Below, in pieces: positions 8,591 through 18,383 of a stretch of 64,000 nt of DNA. The notes below the pieces were generated by a model. The model was given only the letters and a program-made list of their open reading frames with translations, searched no databases and had not been told where the DNA came from. Within the stretch, counting starts at the first letter, position 1, and each line of letters starts with the position of its first letter. The position numbers and the translations under genes are program-made. Source of the stretch: Thalassovita taeanensis (GTDB taxonomy: Bacteria > Pseudomonadota > Alphaproteobacteria > Rhodobacterales > Rhodobacteraceae); NCBI RefSeq assembly GCF_900110775.1, contig NZ_FOEP01000006.1, positions 62,001 through 126,000 on the forward strand. Reading direction: 5' to 3'.

Positions 8591-9700
8591 CTAGCCCTTG
8601 CGCGCGTCCGCCAGCGCCAGCGGCAGCAGTTCGGCCAGTAATTTTTGCTCCTGCGCCCGGCCACAGCTGATGCGGATGCAGCGGTTTTGCGGGGCCACAA
8701 AAGGCATCCGCACAAACAGCCCCCGCGCCACAAGTCCATCCAGAACCGCCTTGGCAAACACCCCGTCACGGCCACAATCCACCGCCACGAAATTGGTCGA
8801 TGACGGCACCACGCTCAGCCCGTTGTCCGCCGCGATCCGACCGATCTCGTCGCGGGCTTCGGCAACCTTTGTGCGGGTCTGTGCCAGCCAGTCCTGATCC
8901 TTCAGCGCTGCCAAAGCGCCGATCTGTGCGGCGCGGTTCATGCCGAAATGGTTGCGGATCTTGTTGAAGCTGGTGATCAGCTCCTCGGCCCCCAACGCAT
9001 ATCCCACACGCGCCCCGGCCAGACCGTAAGCTTTTGAAAAGGTGCGCATTCTGATCACGCGCGGGTCTTCGATCTCGACCGGCGCAGCAGTGCTTTCTGG
9101 CGCCAGTTCGACATAGGCCTCGTCCAGCACCAGCAGCGTGCCCTCGGGCAGGTGCTCAAGCGCTGCCATGATCGCGGCACCGCTGTGGCATGTGCCCATC
9201 GGGTTGTCGGGGTTGGCCAGATACACCAGCTTGGCATCGACCTCGGCGGCCTTGGCAAACAGCGCCTTGGGGTCCTCGTGGTCGCCCGCGTAAGGCACCT
9301 TGTGCAGCACGCCGCCAAAGCCCGCGACGTGGTAGTTGAAGGTCGGATATGCCCCGTCCGAGGTCACAACCGCATCGCCCCGGTCCACCAGCATTCGCAC
9401 CAGATAGCACAGCAACCCGTCGATGCCTTCGCCGACCACGATATTGCCCATCCCGACGCCATGAAACGCCGCCAAAGCCTCCCGCAGGTCGTAACTTTCG
9501 GGGTCGCCATACATCCACAAATCAGCGCTCGCCGCCTGAATTGCTGCAATCGCAAAAGGCGATGCCCCAAAAATATTCTCATTCGCCCCCACCCGCCCCA
9601 AGAAGGGCGCGCCGCGGCTGCGTTCCTGCGCTTCGGGGCCGACAAACGGCACGGTTGCGGGCAGGGTTTGGGTCAGGTCTGTGTATCTGGGTCCAGTCAT
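8591..9700 (-). CDS. Class I/II PLP-dependent aminotransferase (HisC-like)
   Basis: 369-residue fold-type I aminotransferase. It shows the HisC-like layout: NENIFGASPFA near the start, DLREALAAF, GEGIDGLL (cofactor binding), NPDNPMGT, the Asp/Tyr in LDEAYVEL and the PLP lysine in RTFSKAYGLAGARVGYA. The C-terminal Arg that binds the substrate carboxylate lies in RCIRISCGR. It may be a histidinol-phosphate or aromatic amino-acid transaminase; there are no histidine genes nearby, so a biosynthetic HisC role is not supported by context. Start MTGPRY at 9700 is chosen over a short upstream extension. Confidence 0.82.
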   Translation of the reverse strand: MTGPRYTDLTQTLPATVPFVGPEAQERSRGAPFLGRVGANENIFGASPFAIAAIQAASADLWMYGDPESYDLREALAAFHGVGMGNIVVGEGIDGLLCYLVRMLVDRGDAVVTSDGAYPTFNYHVAGFGGVLHKVPYAGDHEDPKALFAKAAEVDAKLVYLANPDNPMGTCHSGAAIMAALEHLPEGTLLVLDEAYVELAPESTAAPVEIEDPRVIRMRTFSKAYGLAGARVGYALGAEELITSFNKIRNHFGMNRAAQIGALAALKDQDWLAQTRTKVAEARDEIGRIAADNGLSVVPSSTNFVAVDCGRDGVFAKAVLDGLVARGLFVRMPFVAPQNRCIRISCGRAQEQKLLAELLPLALADARKG

Positions 9701-9797
9701 TCCGCCACATAATCGCAACTGCGGCAGGCGGGCAAGCGGTTGAAATGCCTGACAGTGTGCTTATATGCGAATAACTCGCAATAATGAGGGCCGTGCA

Positions 9798-9965
9798 ATG
9801 CCCAACCTGTCTCGCCGCAGCTTTCTGGCCGCCAGCCTTGCTGCCACAACGGTACGCAGCCTGCCTGCTCTGGCCACACGCACCGGCGGCGGGCGGCGTA
9901 TTCTAACGCTGGTCTATGATAAATCTCTGGGAATGATGCGTGCCGTGGACCGGCTGGTGCCCTAG
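9798..9965 (+). CDS. 55-residue Tat-signal-bearing small protein
   Basis: A very short gene with an intact twin-arginine signal (NLSRRSFLAASLAATT, residues 3-18) and a likely cleavage after LPALA. The mature part would be only about 25-28 residues (…GGGRRILTLVYDKSLGMMRAVDRLVP). GAGG precedes the ATG. The clean signal and a conserved-looking C-terminal half argue for a true gene, though it could be the remnant of a longer exported protein. Function unknown. It sits alone between the divergent aminotransferase and the enoyl-CoA hydratase gene. Confidence 0.65.
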   Translation: MPNLSRRSFLAASLAATTVRSLPALATRTGGGRRILTLVYDKSLGMMRAVDRLVP

Positions 9966-10043
9966 GGGCGTTTGTGCCCTCACGTCGCGCTGGCTTTTAC
10001 GCGGTTTTTGCGGTGAACTCTGCCCAACCAGAGGAGGACCCCC

Positions 10044-10835
10044 ATGAGCCGCGTATCCGTTGAGATCGAGAACCATATCGCCCGCGTCACCTTGACCCGC
10101 GCTGATAAGATGAATGCCGTTGATCAGGAAATGGCCGAGGCGATCGTCGCCGCTGGAGAAGGTCTGATTGGCAATGCCGATGTCCGCGCGGTTGTGCTGT
10201 CGGCAGAAGGCAACGGGTTTTGTGCCGGGCTGGACCTGTCGAATTTCGCCAAATTTGCGGCCGGTAATCCCGAAGATCTGGTGATGCCGCGCAGCCATGG
10301 CTCCTCGAACCTGTTTCAGCAGGTGGCGATGGTCTGGCGCAAGGTGCCGGTGCCGGTGATTGCGGCGCTGCACGGCGTGGCCTTCGGGGCTGGGTTTCAA
10401 CTGGCTCTGGGGGCGGATATCCGCATCGCGCACCCCGAAACCAAGCTGGCGGTGATGGAGATGAAATGGGGTCTTGTGCCCGATATGGGTGGGATGGCCC
10501 TGCTGCCTGCTCTGACGCGCTCGGATGTGATCCGGCGGATGACCTATACCGCCGATCCGGTGCTGGCGCCGCAGGCGCTGGAGTGGGGGCTGATCACCGA
10601 GCTGTCCGACGATCCGCTGGACGCGGCGCTTACGTTGGCCGCTCGGATCGCGGGCAAAAGCCCTTCGGCAATGCGGGCGGCCAAGCGGTTGATCGAGGTG
10701 GCCGAAAGCGGCGCGGACGAGGCTGTTGTTCTGCTTGAAGAAAGCCGCGAGCAAGCGGCGCTGATCGGCAAGGCTGATCAGATGGAAGTGATTGCTGCGA
10801 ACATGCAAAAACGCGCCCCGGTCTTCAAAGGCTAA
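10044..10835 (+). CDS. Enoyl-CoA hydratase/isomerase (crotonase family)
   Basis: 263-residue cytosolic crotonase-fold enzyme acting on acyl-CoA thioesters. The oxyanion-hole segments are EGNGFCAGLDLS (about residues 54-65) and ALHGVAFGAGFQLALGADIRIA (about 112-133). The second Glu/Asp region reads KWGLVPDMGGMALLPALT. A strong GGAGGA lies 7 bases before the ATG. No other fatty-acid or aromatic degradation genes flank it, so the pathway is open. Confidence 0.87.
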   Translation: MSRVSVEIENHIARVTLTRADKMNAVDQEMAEAIVAAGEGLIGNADVRAVVLSAEGNGFCAGLDLSNFAKFAAGNPEDLVMPRSHGSSNLFQQVAMVWRKVPVPVIAALHGVAFGAGFQLALGADIRIAHPETKLAVMEMKWGLVPDMGGMALLPALTRSDVIRRMTYTADPVLAPQALEWGLITELSDDPLDAALTLAARIAGKSPSAMRAAKRLIEVAESGADEAVVLLEESREQAALIGKADQMEVIAANMQKRAPVFKG

Positions 10836-10988
10836 CCTGTTCGCCCTCGGTTTGCCCCGGGGGCATCACTTAAGAAACGTGCGCCTTGCGTCGCGGGCGA
10901 TTGCGTACGTCAGGTCCGGATCGGCGATATGGCCATCAATTCCCTTCCCTTTTCAGGGTCGGAATTGTCGCGATAAGCCGCGCGCGGC

Positions 10989-11223
10989 CTCAAGTGCAGC
11001 TTTCGAGATGAACTTTTGAGCGGTGAGGTTTTCTGCACACTGCGCGAAGCTCAGGTTCTGATCGAAAGACGGAGGTGGTACTATAACACGGTTGGGCCGC
11101 GTAGCGCTCCGGGCTTATCGTCCGCCAGCGCCAGAAAGTATCGTCCCGACTGGGGCCGTCTTTGTTCAAGGTCGCCCGAGGCGCAATTGCTGTGCTACCC
11201 AAAGTGCCCCCGCTCGGGGCTAG
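10989..11223 (+). pseudogene. IS3-family transposase (OrfB) C-terminal remnant, frameshifted
   Basis: The first frame reads FRDELLSGEVFCTLREAQVL then ERRRWYYNTVGPRSAPG, the usual C-terminal stretch of IS3-family (IS407/IS51-like) OrfB after the catalytic Glu. One extra base near 11115 shifts the frame; from 11116 the next frame continues as AYRPPAPESIVPTGAVFVQG and stops at TAG 11221-11223. The YRPPAPE block is a hallmark of these transposases. The DDE catalytic region and OrfA are absent, so the element is dead and truncated on its left side. Confidence 0.82.
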
Positions 11224-11538
11224 ATTTTCCGCGTATTGAAGCTGTGGACTGTGAGGTGCGGATCGTGACACATTCCTGCAACATCGCATGCGCCGAACGT
11301 GCAGCATGTCCTCTTGCCCCCAAGCGCCACAGCGCCCGTCCGACCGCGCCTGCCGGGTGTGTGTCTTTTAGATTGTATTCATCGTCTAAGGCGCTGACTA
11401 TTAATTATAAAAGCCATTCATCTGGCAAGTTCTCTGCTGAAGATCAACGCTAAACTCGGATTTCGAATTAGCAGATGGTGAACCGCCTGAAGAGTGTAAG
11501 CCACAGTCGGGCATCGCCCCTTTCACCGCCCTACAAAG

Positions 11539-11558
11539 CCAGAACCGTCAGGTTCTGG
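11539..11558 (-). terminator. Hairpin downstream of valS
   Basis: Perfect 8-bp stem CCAGAACC / GGTTCTGG with a 4-base loop, about 35 bases beyond the valS stop. On the valS strand it is followed only by CTTTGT, so the T-run is weak. Confidence 0.5.
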
Positions 11559-11593
11559 CCCCCCCGCCCGCCGCAGGCGAGGGGGATCTTTGA

Positions 11594-14500
11594 TCACCCC
11601 AGTTCGGCCAGCCGTGCGAGTGCGGCGTTGAGGGTGGTTTCCTCTTCTTCGCGCGCGGTCAGGTTTTCGCGGGCTTCGGCGACGACCTCTTCGGGGGCGC
11701 TGGCGACGAATTTTGGGTTGTTGACGCGACCTTTTAGGCCTTGGATTTCCTTTGCCAGCTTCATCAGCGTCTTTTCCAGACGGGCTTTTTCCTCGGCCAC
11801 GTCGATGATGTCGGCCAGCGGCAGGCCAAAGCTGCCACCCTCGACCGGGATGGTCACGGTGCCCTTGGGGAACGTGGCCACTTCGGTCAGGCTGTCGATG
11901 CGCGCGAGGCGTTTGATCATCACCTCGTTGCGATCCCAAGCCGCACGGCCAGCCGCGTCCAGATCGGACAGCAGCATCGGGATATGCAGGCCCGCGGGCA
12001 CGTGCATCTGGGCACGGGCCGAGCGGACGCTTTCGATCAGAGCCACAACCCAGTTCATTTCCTTGTCGGCATTTTCGTCAACAAGATCAGCGGCTTGATA
12101 GGTCGGCCAGTCGGCGTGGATCAGCATCTTCGACCGCTCACCAGTGTTGGCCCACAGCTCTTCTGTGATGAAGGGCATGATCGGGTGCAGCAGGATCAGA
12201 CACTGGTCCAGAACCCACCCCATCACCACGCGGGTTTCGTGTTTGGTGGCCTCGTCGCCGTCCATCAACAGGGGCTTGGACAGCTCGACATACCAGTCGC
12301 AGACCTTGCCCCAGACAAAGCCATAAAGCGCGCTGGCGGCATCGTTGAAGCGGAAGGCATCAAGGGCGGCGTCGACCTCTTCACGTACTTTGGCGACCTC
12401 TCCGATGATCCATTTATTGACCGTCTGAGTGGCGTCGGTAGGACGTCGGTTTTGCGTCGGTATTACGTCGGTATCATATACGCCGTTCATTTCGGCAAAC
12501 CGGCAGGCGTTCCAGATCTTGGTGCTGAAGTTGCGATAGCCCGCGATACGCTGGGTATCGAGCTTGAGCGCGCCACCGAGCGAGGCCATGGCGGCATTGG
12601 TAAAGCGCAGCGCGTCGGCGCCGTATTCGTCGATGATGTCGAGCGGGTCCACCACGTTGCCGGTGGATTTCGACATCTTCTTGCCCTTGGCGTCGCGCAC
12701 CAGCCCATGCAGATAGACGGTATGGAACGGGATCTGATCGACCACGGACAGCTGCATCATCATCATCCGGGCGACCCAGAAGAACAGGATATCCGTGCCG
12801 GTGATCAGCACATCGGTGGGGAAGTATTTTTCCAGCTCTGGCGTCTGATCCGGCCAGCCCAGGGTGCCAATCGGCCAAAGGCCGGAGGAGAACCAGGTAT
12901 CAAGCACATCAGGGTCGCGCCAGACCGGATAGACCAGCTTGGTCGGGTCGGTATCAATGGCATATTGCGCCAGACAGGCGGCCAGCGTTTCCATGGCGGC
13001 CTGTTTGTCGGCCACCTCGACGATGGTGGCGTGGCTGATCGGGGTCGGGGTATCTGCCAGCTCGTCACGGAAGGCATCCTGCACGCCATCGAAGTTGGCG
13101 GCACAGTGGTGCACGTCGCCCCAGTGCAGCATTCCGCCTGCGTTCAGAAGGCGGCCCAGTTCGACCACGTCCAGATCACCATCGCCTTCGTCATCGACGA
13201 AGTCGGGGGCGGACAGGTCAAGCCCGTACCAGACCGGAATCTGGTGGCCCCACCAAAGCTGACGCGAGATGCACCAGGGTTCGATGTTTTCCAGCCAGTG
13301 GAAATACACTTTCTCGTCCCGCTCGGGCAAGATTTTGGTGTCGCCGTTGCGTACGGCCTCGAGCGCGGGATCGACGATCTTGGTGGTATCGACGAACCAC
13401 TGATCGGTTAGCATCGGTTCGATCACGACCTTGGAGCGGTCGCCGAAGGGCTGCATGATCGGTTTGTTTTCGACGAAGGGGATTTCGATCGTGGTCTCTT
13501 CGCCGGTTTCGGCGTCGGTGGTGGTCTGGGGGATCATCACGGCCAGACCTTCGGCGGTGATGTCGGCGATGACCTTTTTGCGCGCCTCGAACCGGTCGAG
13601 GCCGCGATACTCTTCGGGGACCAGATTGATCGGCGTGGCATCGGCGGGGGCAGGGGCACCCTTGGCGATGGCCTGTGCCTGTTCGGCGGCCTCGGCGTAG
13701 GGCAGGCCGTCGCTGCGCATCTGGCCCTTGGTGTCCATCAGCGCATAAAGCGGGATGCCGTTGCGGGTGGCGACGCCGTAGTCGTTGAAGTCATGCGCGC
13801 CGGTGATTTTCACCGCGCCCGAGCCGAAATTCTTATCGGGGTATTCGTCGGTGATGATCGGGATCAGGCGGCGGTGTTCCTTGGGACCCACCGGGATTTC
13901 ACACAGCTTGCCGACGATCGGCGCATAGCGTTCATCCGAGGTGTGCACCGCAACCGCGCCGTCGCCCAGCATGGTTTCGGGCCGGGTGGTGGCGATCGAG
14001 ATATAGTCGCGCTCTTCGCTGAGCGTGACGTTGCCGTCTTCGTCTTTCTCGACATAGGTATAGGTCTCGCCGCCCGCGAGCGGGTATTTGAAGTGCCACA
14101 TATGGCCGGCGGTCTCGATATTTTCGACCTCGAGGTCCGAGATGGCGGTTTCAAAATGCGGGTCCCAGTTGACCAGGCGCTTGCCGCGATAGATCAGGCC
14201 CCTGTTGTACATATCCACGAAGACGCGTGTTACGGCCTGCTGGAAATGCTCGTCCATGGTGAAGGCGTTGCGCGACCAGTCGCACGACGCGCCGAGGCGC
14301 TTGAGCTGATTGACGATGGTGCCGCCGGATTCCTCTTTCCATTCCCAGACCTTGTCGAGGAACGCCTCGCGGCCCAGTTCGCGGCGCGAAGGCTGTTGGG
14401 TTTCGGCCAATTTGCGTTCCACGACCATCTGTGTGGCGATGCCTGCGTGGTCCTGACCGGGCTGCCAGAGCGTGTCAAAGCCGCGCATCCGGTGCCAGCG

Positions 14501-14698
14501 CACCAGAATATCCTGCAAGGTGTTGTTGAAGGCGTGGCCCATGTGCAGGCTGCCGGTGACGTTCGGCGGCGGGATCATGATGCAGAAGGTCTCAGGACGG
14601 CTGGCATTGGCGCCTGCGGTGAAACAGCCGGCCTTTTCCCAGGCCTGATAGAGGCGGCTTTCAGCCTCGGCCGCGTTGAAGGTCTTTTCCATCGCCAT
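11594..14698 (-). CDS. valS: Valyl-tRNA synthetase
   Basis: 1034-residue class I synthetase charging tRNA-Val. The HIGH-type motif is [13 protein letters not shown] (HMGH at 52-55) and KMSKS lies near residue 673 ([12 protein letters not shown]). The large editing domain lies between, and a C-terminal coiled-coil arm ([20 protein letters not shown]) is present. The ATG at 14698 (or 14692) follows GGAGAAG; the longer frame to 14830 is not supported. Odd feature: around residues 742-756, after the catalytic domain, a four-unit 11-bp repeat is inserted in frame, encoding roughly [16 protein letters not shown], which standard ValRS does not have. Confidence 0.96.
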   Translation of the reverse strand: MAMEKTFNAAEAESRLYQAWEKAGCFTAGANASRPETFCIMIPPPNVTGSLHMGHAFNNTLQDILVRWHRMRGFDTLWQPGQDHAGIATQMVVERKLAETQQPSRRELGREAFLDKVWEWKEESGGTIVNQLKRLGASCDWSRNAFTMDEHFQQAVTRVFVDMYNRGLIYRGKRLVNWDPHFETAISDLEVENIETAGHMWHFKYPLAGGETYTYVEKDEDGNVTLSEERDYISIATTRPETMLGDGAVAVHTSDERYAPIVGKLCEIPVGPKEHRRLIPIITDEYPDKNFGSGAVKITGAHDFNDYGVATRNGIPLYALMDTKGQMRSDGLPYAEAAEQAQAIAKGAPAPADATPINLVPEEYRGLDRFEARKKVIADITAEGLAVMIPQTTTDAETGEETTIEIPFVENKPIMQPFGDRSKVVIEPMLTDQWFVDTTKIVDPALEAVRNGDTKILPERDEKVYFHWLENIEPWCISRQLWWGHQIPVWYGLDLSAPDFVDDEGDGDLDVVELGRLLNAGGMLHWGDVHHCAANFDGVQDAFRDELADTPTPISHATIVEVADKQAAMETLAACLAQYAIDTDPTKLVYPVWRDPDVLDTWFSSGLWPIGTLGWPDQTPELEKYFPTDVLITGTDILFFWVARMMMMQLSVVDQIPFHTVYLHGLVRDAKGKKMSKSTGNVVDPLDIIDEYGADALRFTNAAMASLGGALKLDTQRIAGYRNFSTKIWNACRFAEMNGVYDTDVIPTQNRRPTDATQTVNKWIIGEVAKVREEVDAALDAFRFNDAASALYGFVWGKVCDWYVELSKPLLMDGDEATKHETRVVMGWVLDQCLILLHPIMPFITEELWANTGERSKMLIHADWPTYQAADLVDENADKEMNWVVALIESVRSARAQMHVPAGLHIPMLLSDLDAAGRAAWDRNEVMIKRLARIDSLTEVATFPKGTVTIPVEGGSFGLPLADIIDVAEEKARLEKTLMKLAKEIQGLKGRVNNPKFVASAPEEVVAEARENLTAREEEETTLNAALARLAELG
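12432..12472. repeat. Four-copy 11-bp-period repeat inside valS
   Basis: RCGTCGGT occurs at 12432, 12443, 12454 and 12465, exactly 11 bases apart, with A/T-rich spacers. It stays open in the valS frame. It looks like a small inserted intragenic element rather than ancestral coding sequence. Confidence 0.8.
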
Positions 14699-14862
14699 GG
14701 CGTGTCTTCTCCGGTGCGCTTTGAGTTGGCAAAGCTCTAGCGAATGGGGCGCCTGAGGGAAAGGTGGCAGGCGACAAAAATGCGGCGTTGACGGTGGGAA
14801 GCGGTGGAACAGGGCGCGGTTCTGGGGCAATCTGGCGGTAACAGGCCAAAAGGGCGGAAACG

Positions 14863-15855
14863 ATGCAGGACGTGCAGGCTTACGGATTTGACGGCAAAGG
14901 TGGGGCCGTGGCGCTGCCGTGTGATGGCGTGCCCCTCGAGCAGATGGTGGCGCAATTGGTGGCGCCGCAGGGCGGTTTCGTCTGGGTCAACCTGAACCGC
15001 AACACCGATGCGGGCCGGGCGTGGCTGGAACAATCCGGCCTGAACGCCCTGGCGATGGAGGCGCTGACGGCGGACGAAACCCGGCCGCGCTGCACCGTAC
15101 ATGGCGAAACCGTGCTGATGATCCTGCGCGGCGTGAACCTCAATCCCGGCGCCGAGCCCGAGGATATGGTGTCAGTCCGACTGTTCATGCAGGCGCAGGC
15201 GGTGGTCTCGGTGCAGCTGCGCCCCCTGACCGCGCTGGACGACGTGATCGAGCCGATCGCGCGCGGGCAAGGCCCGGCGACACCGGGCGAATTGCTGACG
15301 CGGCTGGCCCTGCGGCTGGCGGACCGGGCAGAACCGGTGGTCGCCGCCTTGAACGAACGGATCGACGATCTGGAAGATCGCGAGCCGGGGCAGTCAGGCG
15401 CCGGAATGCGCGGCGAGCTGGCCGATATCCGCCGCATCTCGATCCTGTTGCGGCGCTACATGTTCCCGCAGCGCGACGCCCTCAGTACGCTCGAGATCGA
15501 GGAACAGGACTGGCTGACCCAACACGACCGCGCCCGGTTGCGCGAAGCCACCGAACGGGTGACCCGTCTGGCCGAAGAACTCGACGCGATTCGCGACCGG
15601 GCACAGGTGGTGCACGATCAGGTCATGGACCTGCGCGCCGAAGTGATGAACAAACAGATGCTGGTGCTGTCTGTCGTGGCGGCGATTTTCCTGCCGCTCG
15701 GGCTTCTGACCGGGCTGCTGGGCATCAACGTGGGCGGCATACCGGGGACCAATACACCCTGGGCTTTCTGGGCGGTCTGTGCCCTGCTTCTGGTGATCTG
15801 CACCTTTCAGATGTGGCTGTTCCGCCGCATGGGGCTCTTGGGCCGCTCAGGCTGA
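14863..15855 (+). CDS. zntB: ZntB-type zinc transporter (CorA superfamily)
   Basis: 330-residue inner-membrane protein forming a pentamer. A long cytosolic N-terminal domain is followed by an alpha-helical stalk rich in Arg/Glu (about 200-260) and two C-terminal helices (about 265-285 and 300-320). The loop motif is GIN (287-289) rather than CorA's GMN, which is the ZntB signature and points to zinc rather than magnesium. It is transcribed divergently from valS. A dispersed 3' element starts right after its stop codon. Confidence 0.85.
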   Translation: MQDVQAYGFDGKGGAVALPCDGVPLEQMVAQLVAPQGGFVWVNLNRNTDAGRAWLEQSGLNALAMEALTADETRPRCTVHGETVLMILRGVNLNPGAEPEDMVSVRLFMQAQAVVSVQLRPLTALDDVIEPIARGQGPATPGELLTRLALRLADRAEPVVAALNERIDDLEDREPGQSGAGMRGELADIRRISILLRRYMFPQRDALSTLEIEEQDWLTQHDRARLREATERVTRLAEELDAIRDRAQVVHDQVMDLRAEVMNKQMLVLSVVAAIFLPLGLLTGLLGINVGGIPGTNTPWAFWAVCALLLVICTFQMWLFRRMGLLGRSG

Positions 15856-15860
15856 CCTGC

Positions 15861-15920
15861 TTCTCGCGCCTCCGGCTTCTTTCCGATAAAAATACTCCGG
15901 GGTTTGGGGCAGCGCCCCAA
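15861..15920 (+). repeat. 3'-end dispersed element, copy 1 (after zntB)
   Basis: Starts 6 bases after the zntB stop. Reads CGCCTCCgGCTTCTTTC, then GAT, then AAATACTCCGGGG, and ends with the palindrome GGGGCAGCGCCCC. Copy 2 after cobT has the same blocks in the same order relative to its upstream gene. Confidence 0.65.
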
Positions 15921-16088
15921 TCTGCCCGCAGGGCTGAACCTGTGCGCCGCAGGCGCTCTTTTGGATCAGGCCACCGTTCTGTGTAACGCCCAATTTATCC
16001 GCGCCAACGCCCCGGCGGTCAGGCCAGCACTGGACAGTCGCGCGCGGTAAGCTAGTCTTGCTTTAACGGGACGCGAGAGAGGCCAGAA

Positions 16089-18383
16089 ATGGAAAAATTC
16101 GGGAAAAGCCAGTCGGTCAGCCGGGTGGAGGACGTGCGGTTTCTGACCGGGCATGGGCGATATGTCGATGATGTGACCCCAAAGGGCGCGCTGTTTGCGT
16201 TTGTGTTCCGGTCGCCGGTGGCGCACGCGGTTATCACCACGCTGGATGTCGAGGACGCGCGCGCGTCTGACGGCGTTCATCTGGTGCTGACGGATGCCGA
16301 TCTGGTGCAGGCGGGAATTACCGCGGGCATGGCGGGGGTTGTGGTCAAAAATCGCGACGGGTCTGATGCTGCCGCCCCGCATCGCCCGGTTCTGGCGCAA
16401 GGCAAATTGCGCCATGTTGGCGAACCTGTGGCGCTGATCGTGGCGGAAACACTGGATCAGGCGCGTGATGCGGCTGAACTGATCGAGCTGGATTATGACG
16501 ATCTGCCTGCCAAGTTGGATCTTTTTACTGGCGGCGAGGCCGTGCATGCCGAGGCGACGGACAATCGCGCCTTTGACTGGGCCTTGGGTGACGAGGCTGC
16601 CTGTCAGGCGGCGTTTGACGCCGCCGCACATGTGGTGCGGCTGGAGGTCGACGACAACCGCATCATCGTCAACGCGATGGAGCCGCGCGGCTGTTTCGCC
16701 GAGGTCGAGGACGGGCGGCTGCATCTGTCGTTTGGCGGGCAGGGGGTTTGGACCCCCAAGGCGCAGCTGGCGCGCGTGCTTAATCTGGACCCTTCGCAGG
16801 TGCGGGTGACCAACCCCGACGTCGGCGGTGGCTTTGGCATGAAGGCGCCGCCCTATCCGGAATATTTCACCGTCGCCCATGCGGCGATGGTTCTGGGCCG
16901 TCCGGTGCGCTGGATGAGCGAGCGGACCGAGGCGATGCTGAGCGATCATCATGGTCGCGATCTGGTCAGCGAAGCGGCGTTGGCGTTCGATGCCGATCAC
17001 AAAATCATCGGTTACCGGGTGGATACGCGCTGTAATCTGGGCGCATACAACAGCCAGTTTGGTCAGATCATTCAGACCAATCTGTTCGCGCGGGTCTTGA
17101 TGGGCACTTACGATGTTCAGGCGACCTATCTGCATGTCGAAGGGTTTTACACCAACACCACGCAGGTTGACGCCTATCGCGGTGCCGGCCGACCCGAGGC
17201 GATTTATCTGCTAGAGAGGATGATGGATACGGCGGCGCGGCAGTTGGGGGTGGACCCTTGGGCGCTGCGGCGGCGCAATTTCATTGCGGTGGATCAGTTC
17301 CCATACAGCGCCGCAACCGGCGAAACCTATGACGTGGGCGATTTCAGCCGGGTGCTGGATCATGCCGAGCAGGCGGCGGACCGGGCGGGGTTTGCCGCGC
17401 GCAAGGCCGAGAGCGCGGCGCGCGGAAAATTGCGCGGGATGGGGTTGAGTTACTATATCGAAAGCATTCTGGGCGACCCTTCGGAAGGTGCGAAGGTGGA
17501 GTTCAACGCGGATGGCACGGTGGTGATCTATGTCGGCACCCAATCGAACGGGCAGGGCCACGAGACGGTCTATGCCAAGTTTCTGTCGGATCAGACCGGG
17601 ATACCGGCGGCGATGATTTCTGTGGTGCAGGGTGACAGCGACCTGATTGCACAGGGCGGTGGCACTGGCGGATCACGCTCGGTCACGACGCAAAGCCATG
17701 CGACGCTGGCGACGGTCGCGCGGATGATTGCCGCCTTCACGCCCTATCTGGCGGAAAAGATGGGCGTGGCCGAGGATCAGGTCAGTTTCGATGACGAGAC
17801 GTTCCGCGCGCCGGGGTCGAACCTGACGCCGACGCTGCTGGAGGCGGCGGCGATGGCGCGGGCCGACGGGCGCACCGATCTTTTGGTACACGAGGCGCGG
17901 GCGACGCTGCCTGCGCGCTCGTTCCCCAATGGCGCGCATGTCTGCGAGGTCGAAGTGGACCCCGAGACCGGTCTGACCGAGGTTGCGCGTTATACCGTGG
18001 TGGATGATTTTGGAAATCTGATCAACCCGTTGCTGGCTGAAGGTCAGGTGCATGGCGGAGTGGCTCAGGGGCTTGGGCAGGTCTTGTACGAGCATGTTGG
18101 TTACGACGAGGATGGGCAGCTTCTGACCGCAAGCTTCATGGATTATGCCATGCCGCGGGCGGCGGACATGCCGATGATCAAGTTCGAAACCGAGGTTGTG
18201 CCGTCAACCGCCAACCCGATGGGGATGAAGGGCTGCGGCGAAGCGGGCACGGTCGGCGCGATGGCGGCGGGCGCCAATGCGGTGCTGGATGCGCTGTGGG
18301 ATCGGGGGGTCCGGCGGGCCGATATGCCGCTGACCCCGCTGAAGGTATGGGAATTGTTGAACGATGGGGCTGCGGCGGCTTAG
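16089..18383 (+). CDS. Xanthine dehydrogenase family molybdopterin-binding subunit, form II CoxL-like
   Basis: 764-residue large subunit of an aerobic molybdenum hydroxylase. The opening VEDVRFLTGHGRYVDD and domain layout match CoxL-type subunits. The active-site loop reads AYRGAGR (residues 362-368), the form II signature, not the AYXCSFR loop of true CO dehydrogenase, so CO is an unlikely substrate. The catalytic Glu region GMKGCGEAGT is intact near residue 720. Unusually, neither the Fe-S small subunit nor the FAD medium subunit is adjacent; they would have to be encoded elsewhere. GAGAGGCC precedes the ATG. The 3' end overlaps the next gene by 20 bp. Confidence 0.88.
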   Translation: MEKFGKSQSVSRVEDVRFLTGHGRYVDDVTPKGALFAFVFRSPVAHAVITTLDVEDARASDGVHLVLTDADLVQAGITAGMAGVVVKNRDGSDAAAPHRPVLAQGKLRHVGEPVALIVAETLDQARDAAELIELDYDDLPAKLDLFTGGEAVHAEATDNRAFDWALGDEAACQAAFDAAAHVVRLEVDDNRIIVNAMEPRGCFAEVEDGRLHLSFGGQGVWTPKAQLARVLNLDPSQVRVTNPDVGGGFGMKAPPYPEYFTVAHAAMVLGRPVRWMSERTEAMLSDHHGRDLVSEAALAFDADHKIIGYRVDTRCNLGAYNSQFGQIIQTNLFARVLMGTYDVQATYLHVEGFYTNTTQVDAYRGAGRPEAIYLLERMMDTAARQLGVDPWALRRRNFIAVDQFPYSAATGETYDVGDFSRVLDHAEQAADRAGFAARKAESAARGKLRGMGLSYYIESILGDPSEGAKVEFNADGTVVIYVGTQSNGQGHETVYAKFLSDQTGIPAAMISVVQGDSDLIAQGGGTGGSRSVTTQSHATLATVARMIAAFTPYLAEKMGVAEDQVSFDDETFRAPGSNLTPTLLEAAAMARADGRTDLLVHEARATLPARSFPNGAHVCEVEVDPETGLTEVARYTVVDDFGNLINPLLAEGQVHGGVAQGLGQVLYEHVGYDEDGQLLTASFMDYAMPRAADMPMIKFETEVVPSTANPMGMKGCGEAGTVGAMAAGANAVLDALWDRGVRRADMPLTPLKVWELLNDGAAAA

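Larger units (their letters stand above)
10836..11593. other. 758-base gene-poor region with a degenerate insertion-sequence fragment
   Basis: No intact gene is supported between the enoyl-CoA hydratase and valS. It holds the broken transposase end described separately, an AT-richer stretch around 11360-11475, and a hairpin near the valS 3' end. Open frames here (for example 11016-11453) are explained by the remnant or look random. The base composition differs visibly from the flanking genes, as expected for inserted and decaying DNA. Confidence 0.7.

Noticed and set aside
11741-13411. 556-codon plus-strand frame over valS
   Set aside because: Antisense to a certain gene; no independent evidence.
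16089-18383. Carbon monoxide dehydrogenase large subunit
   Set aside because: The active-site loop is AYRGAGR (form II), not the AYXCSFR of CO-oxidising enzymes, and no coxS or coxM gene is adjacent.
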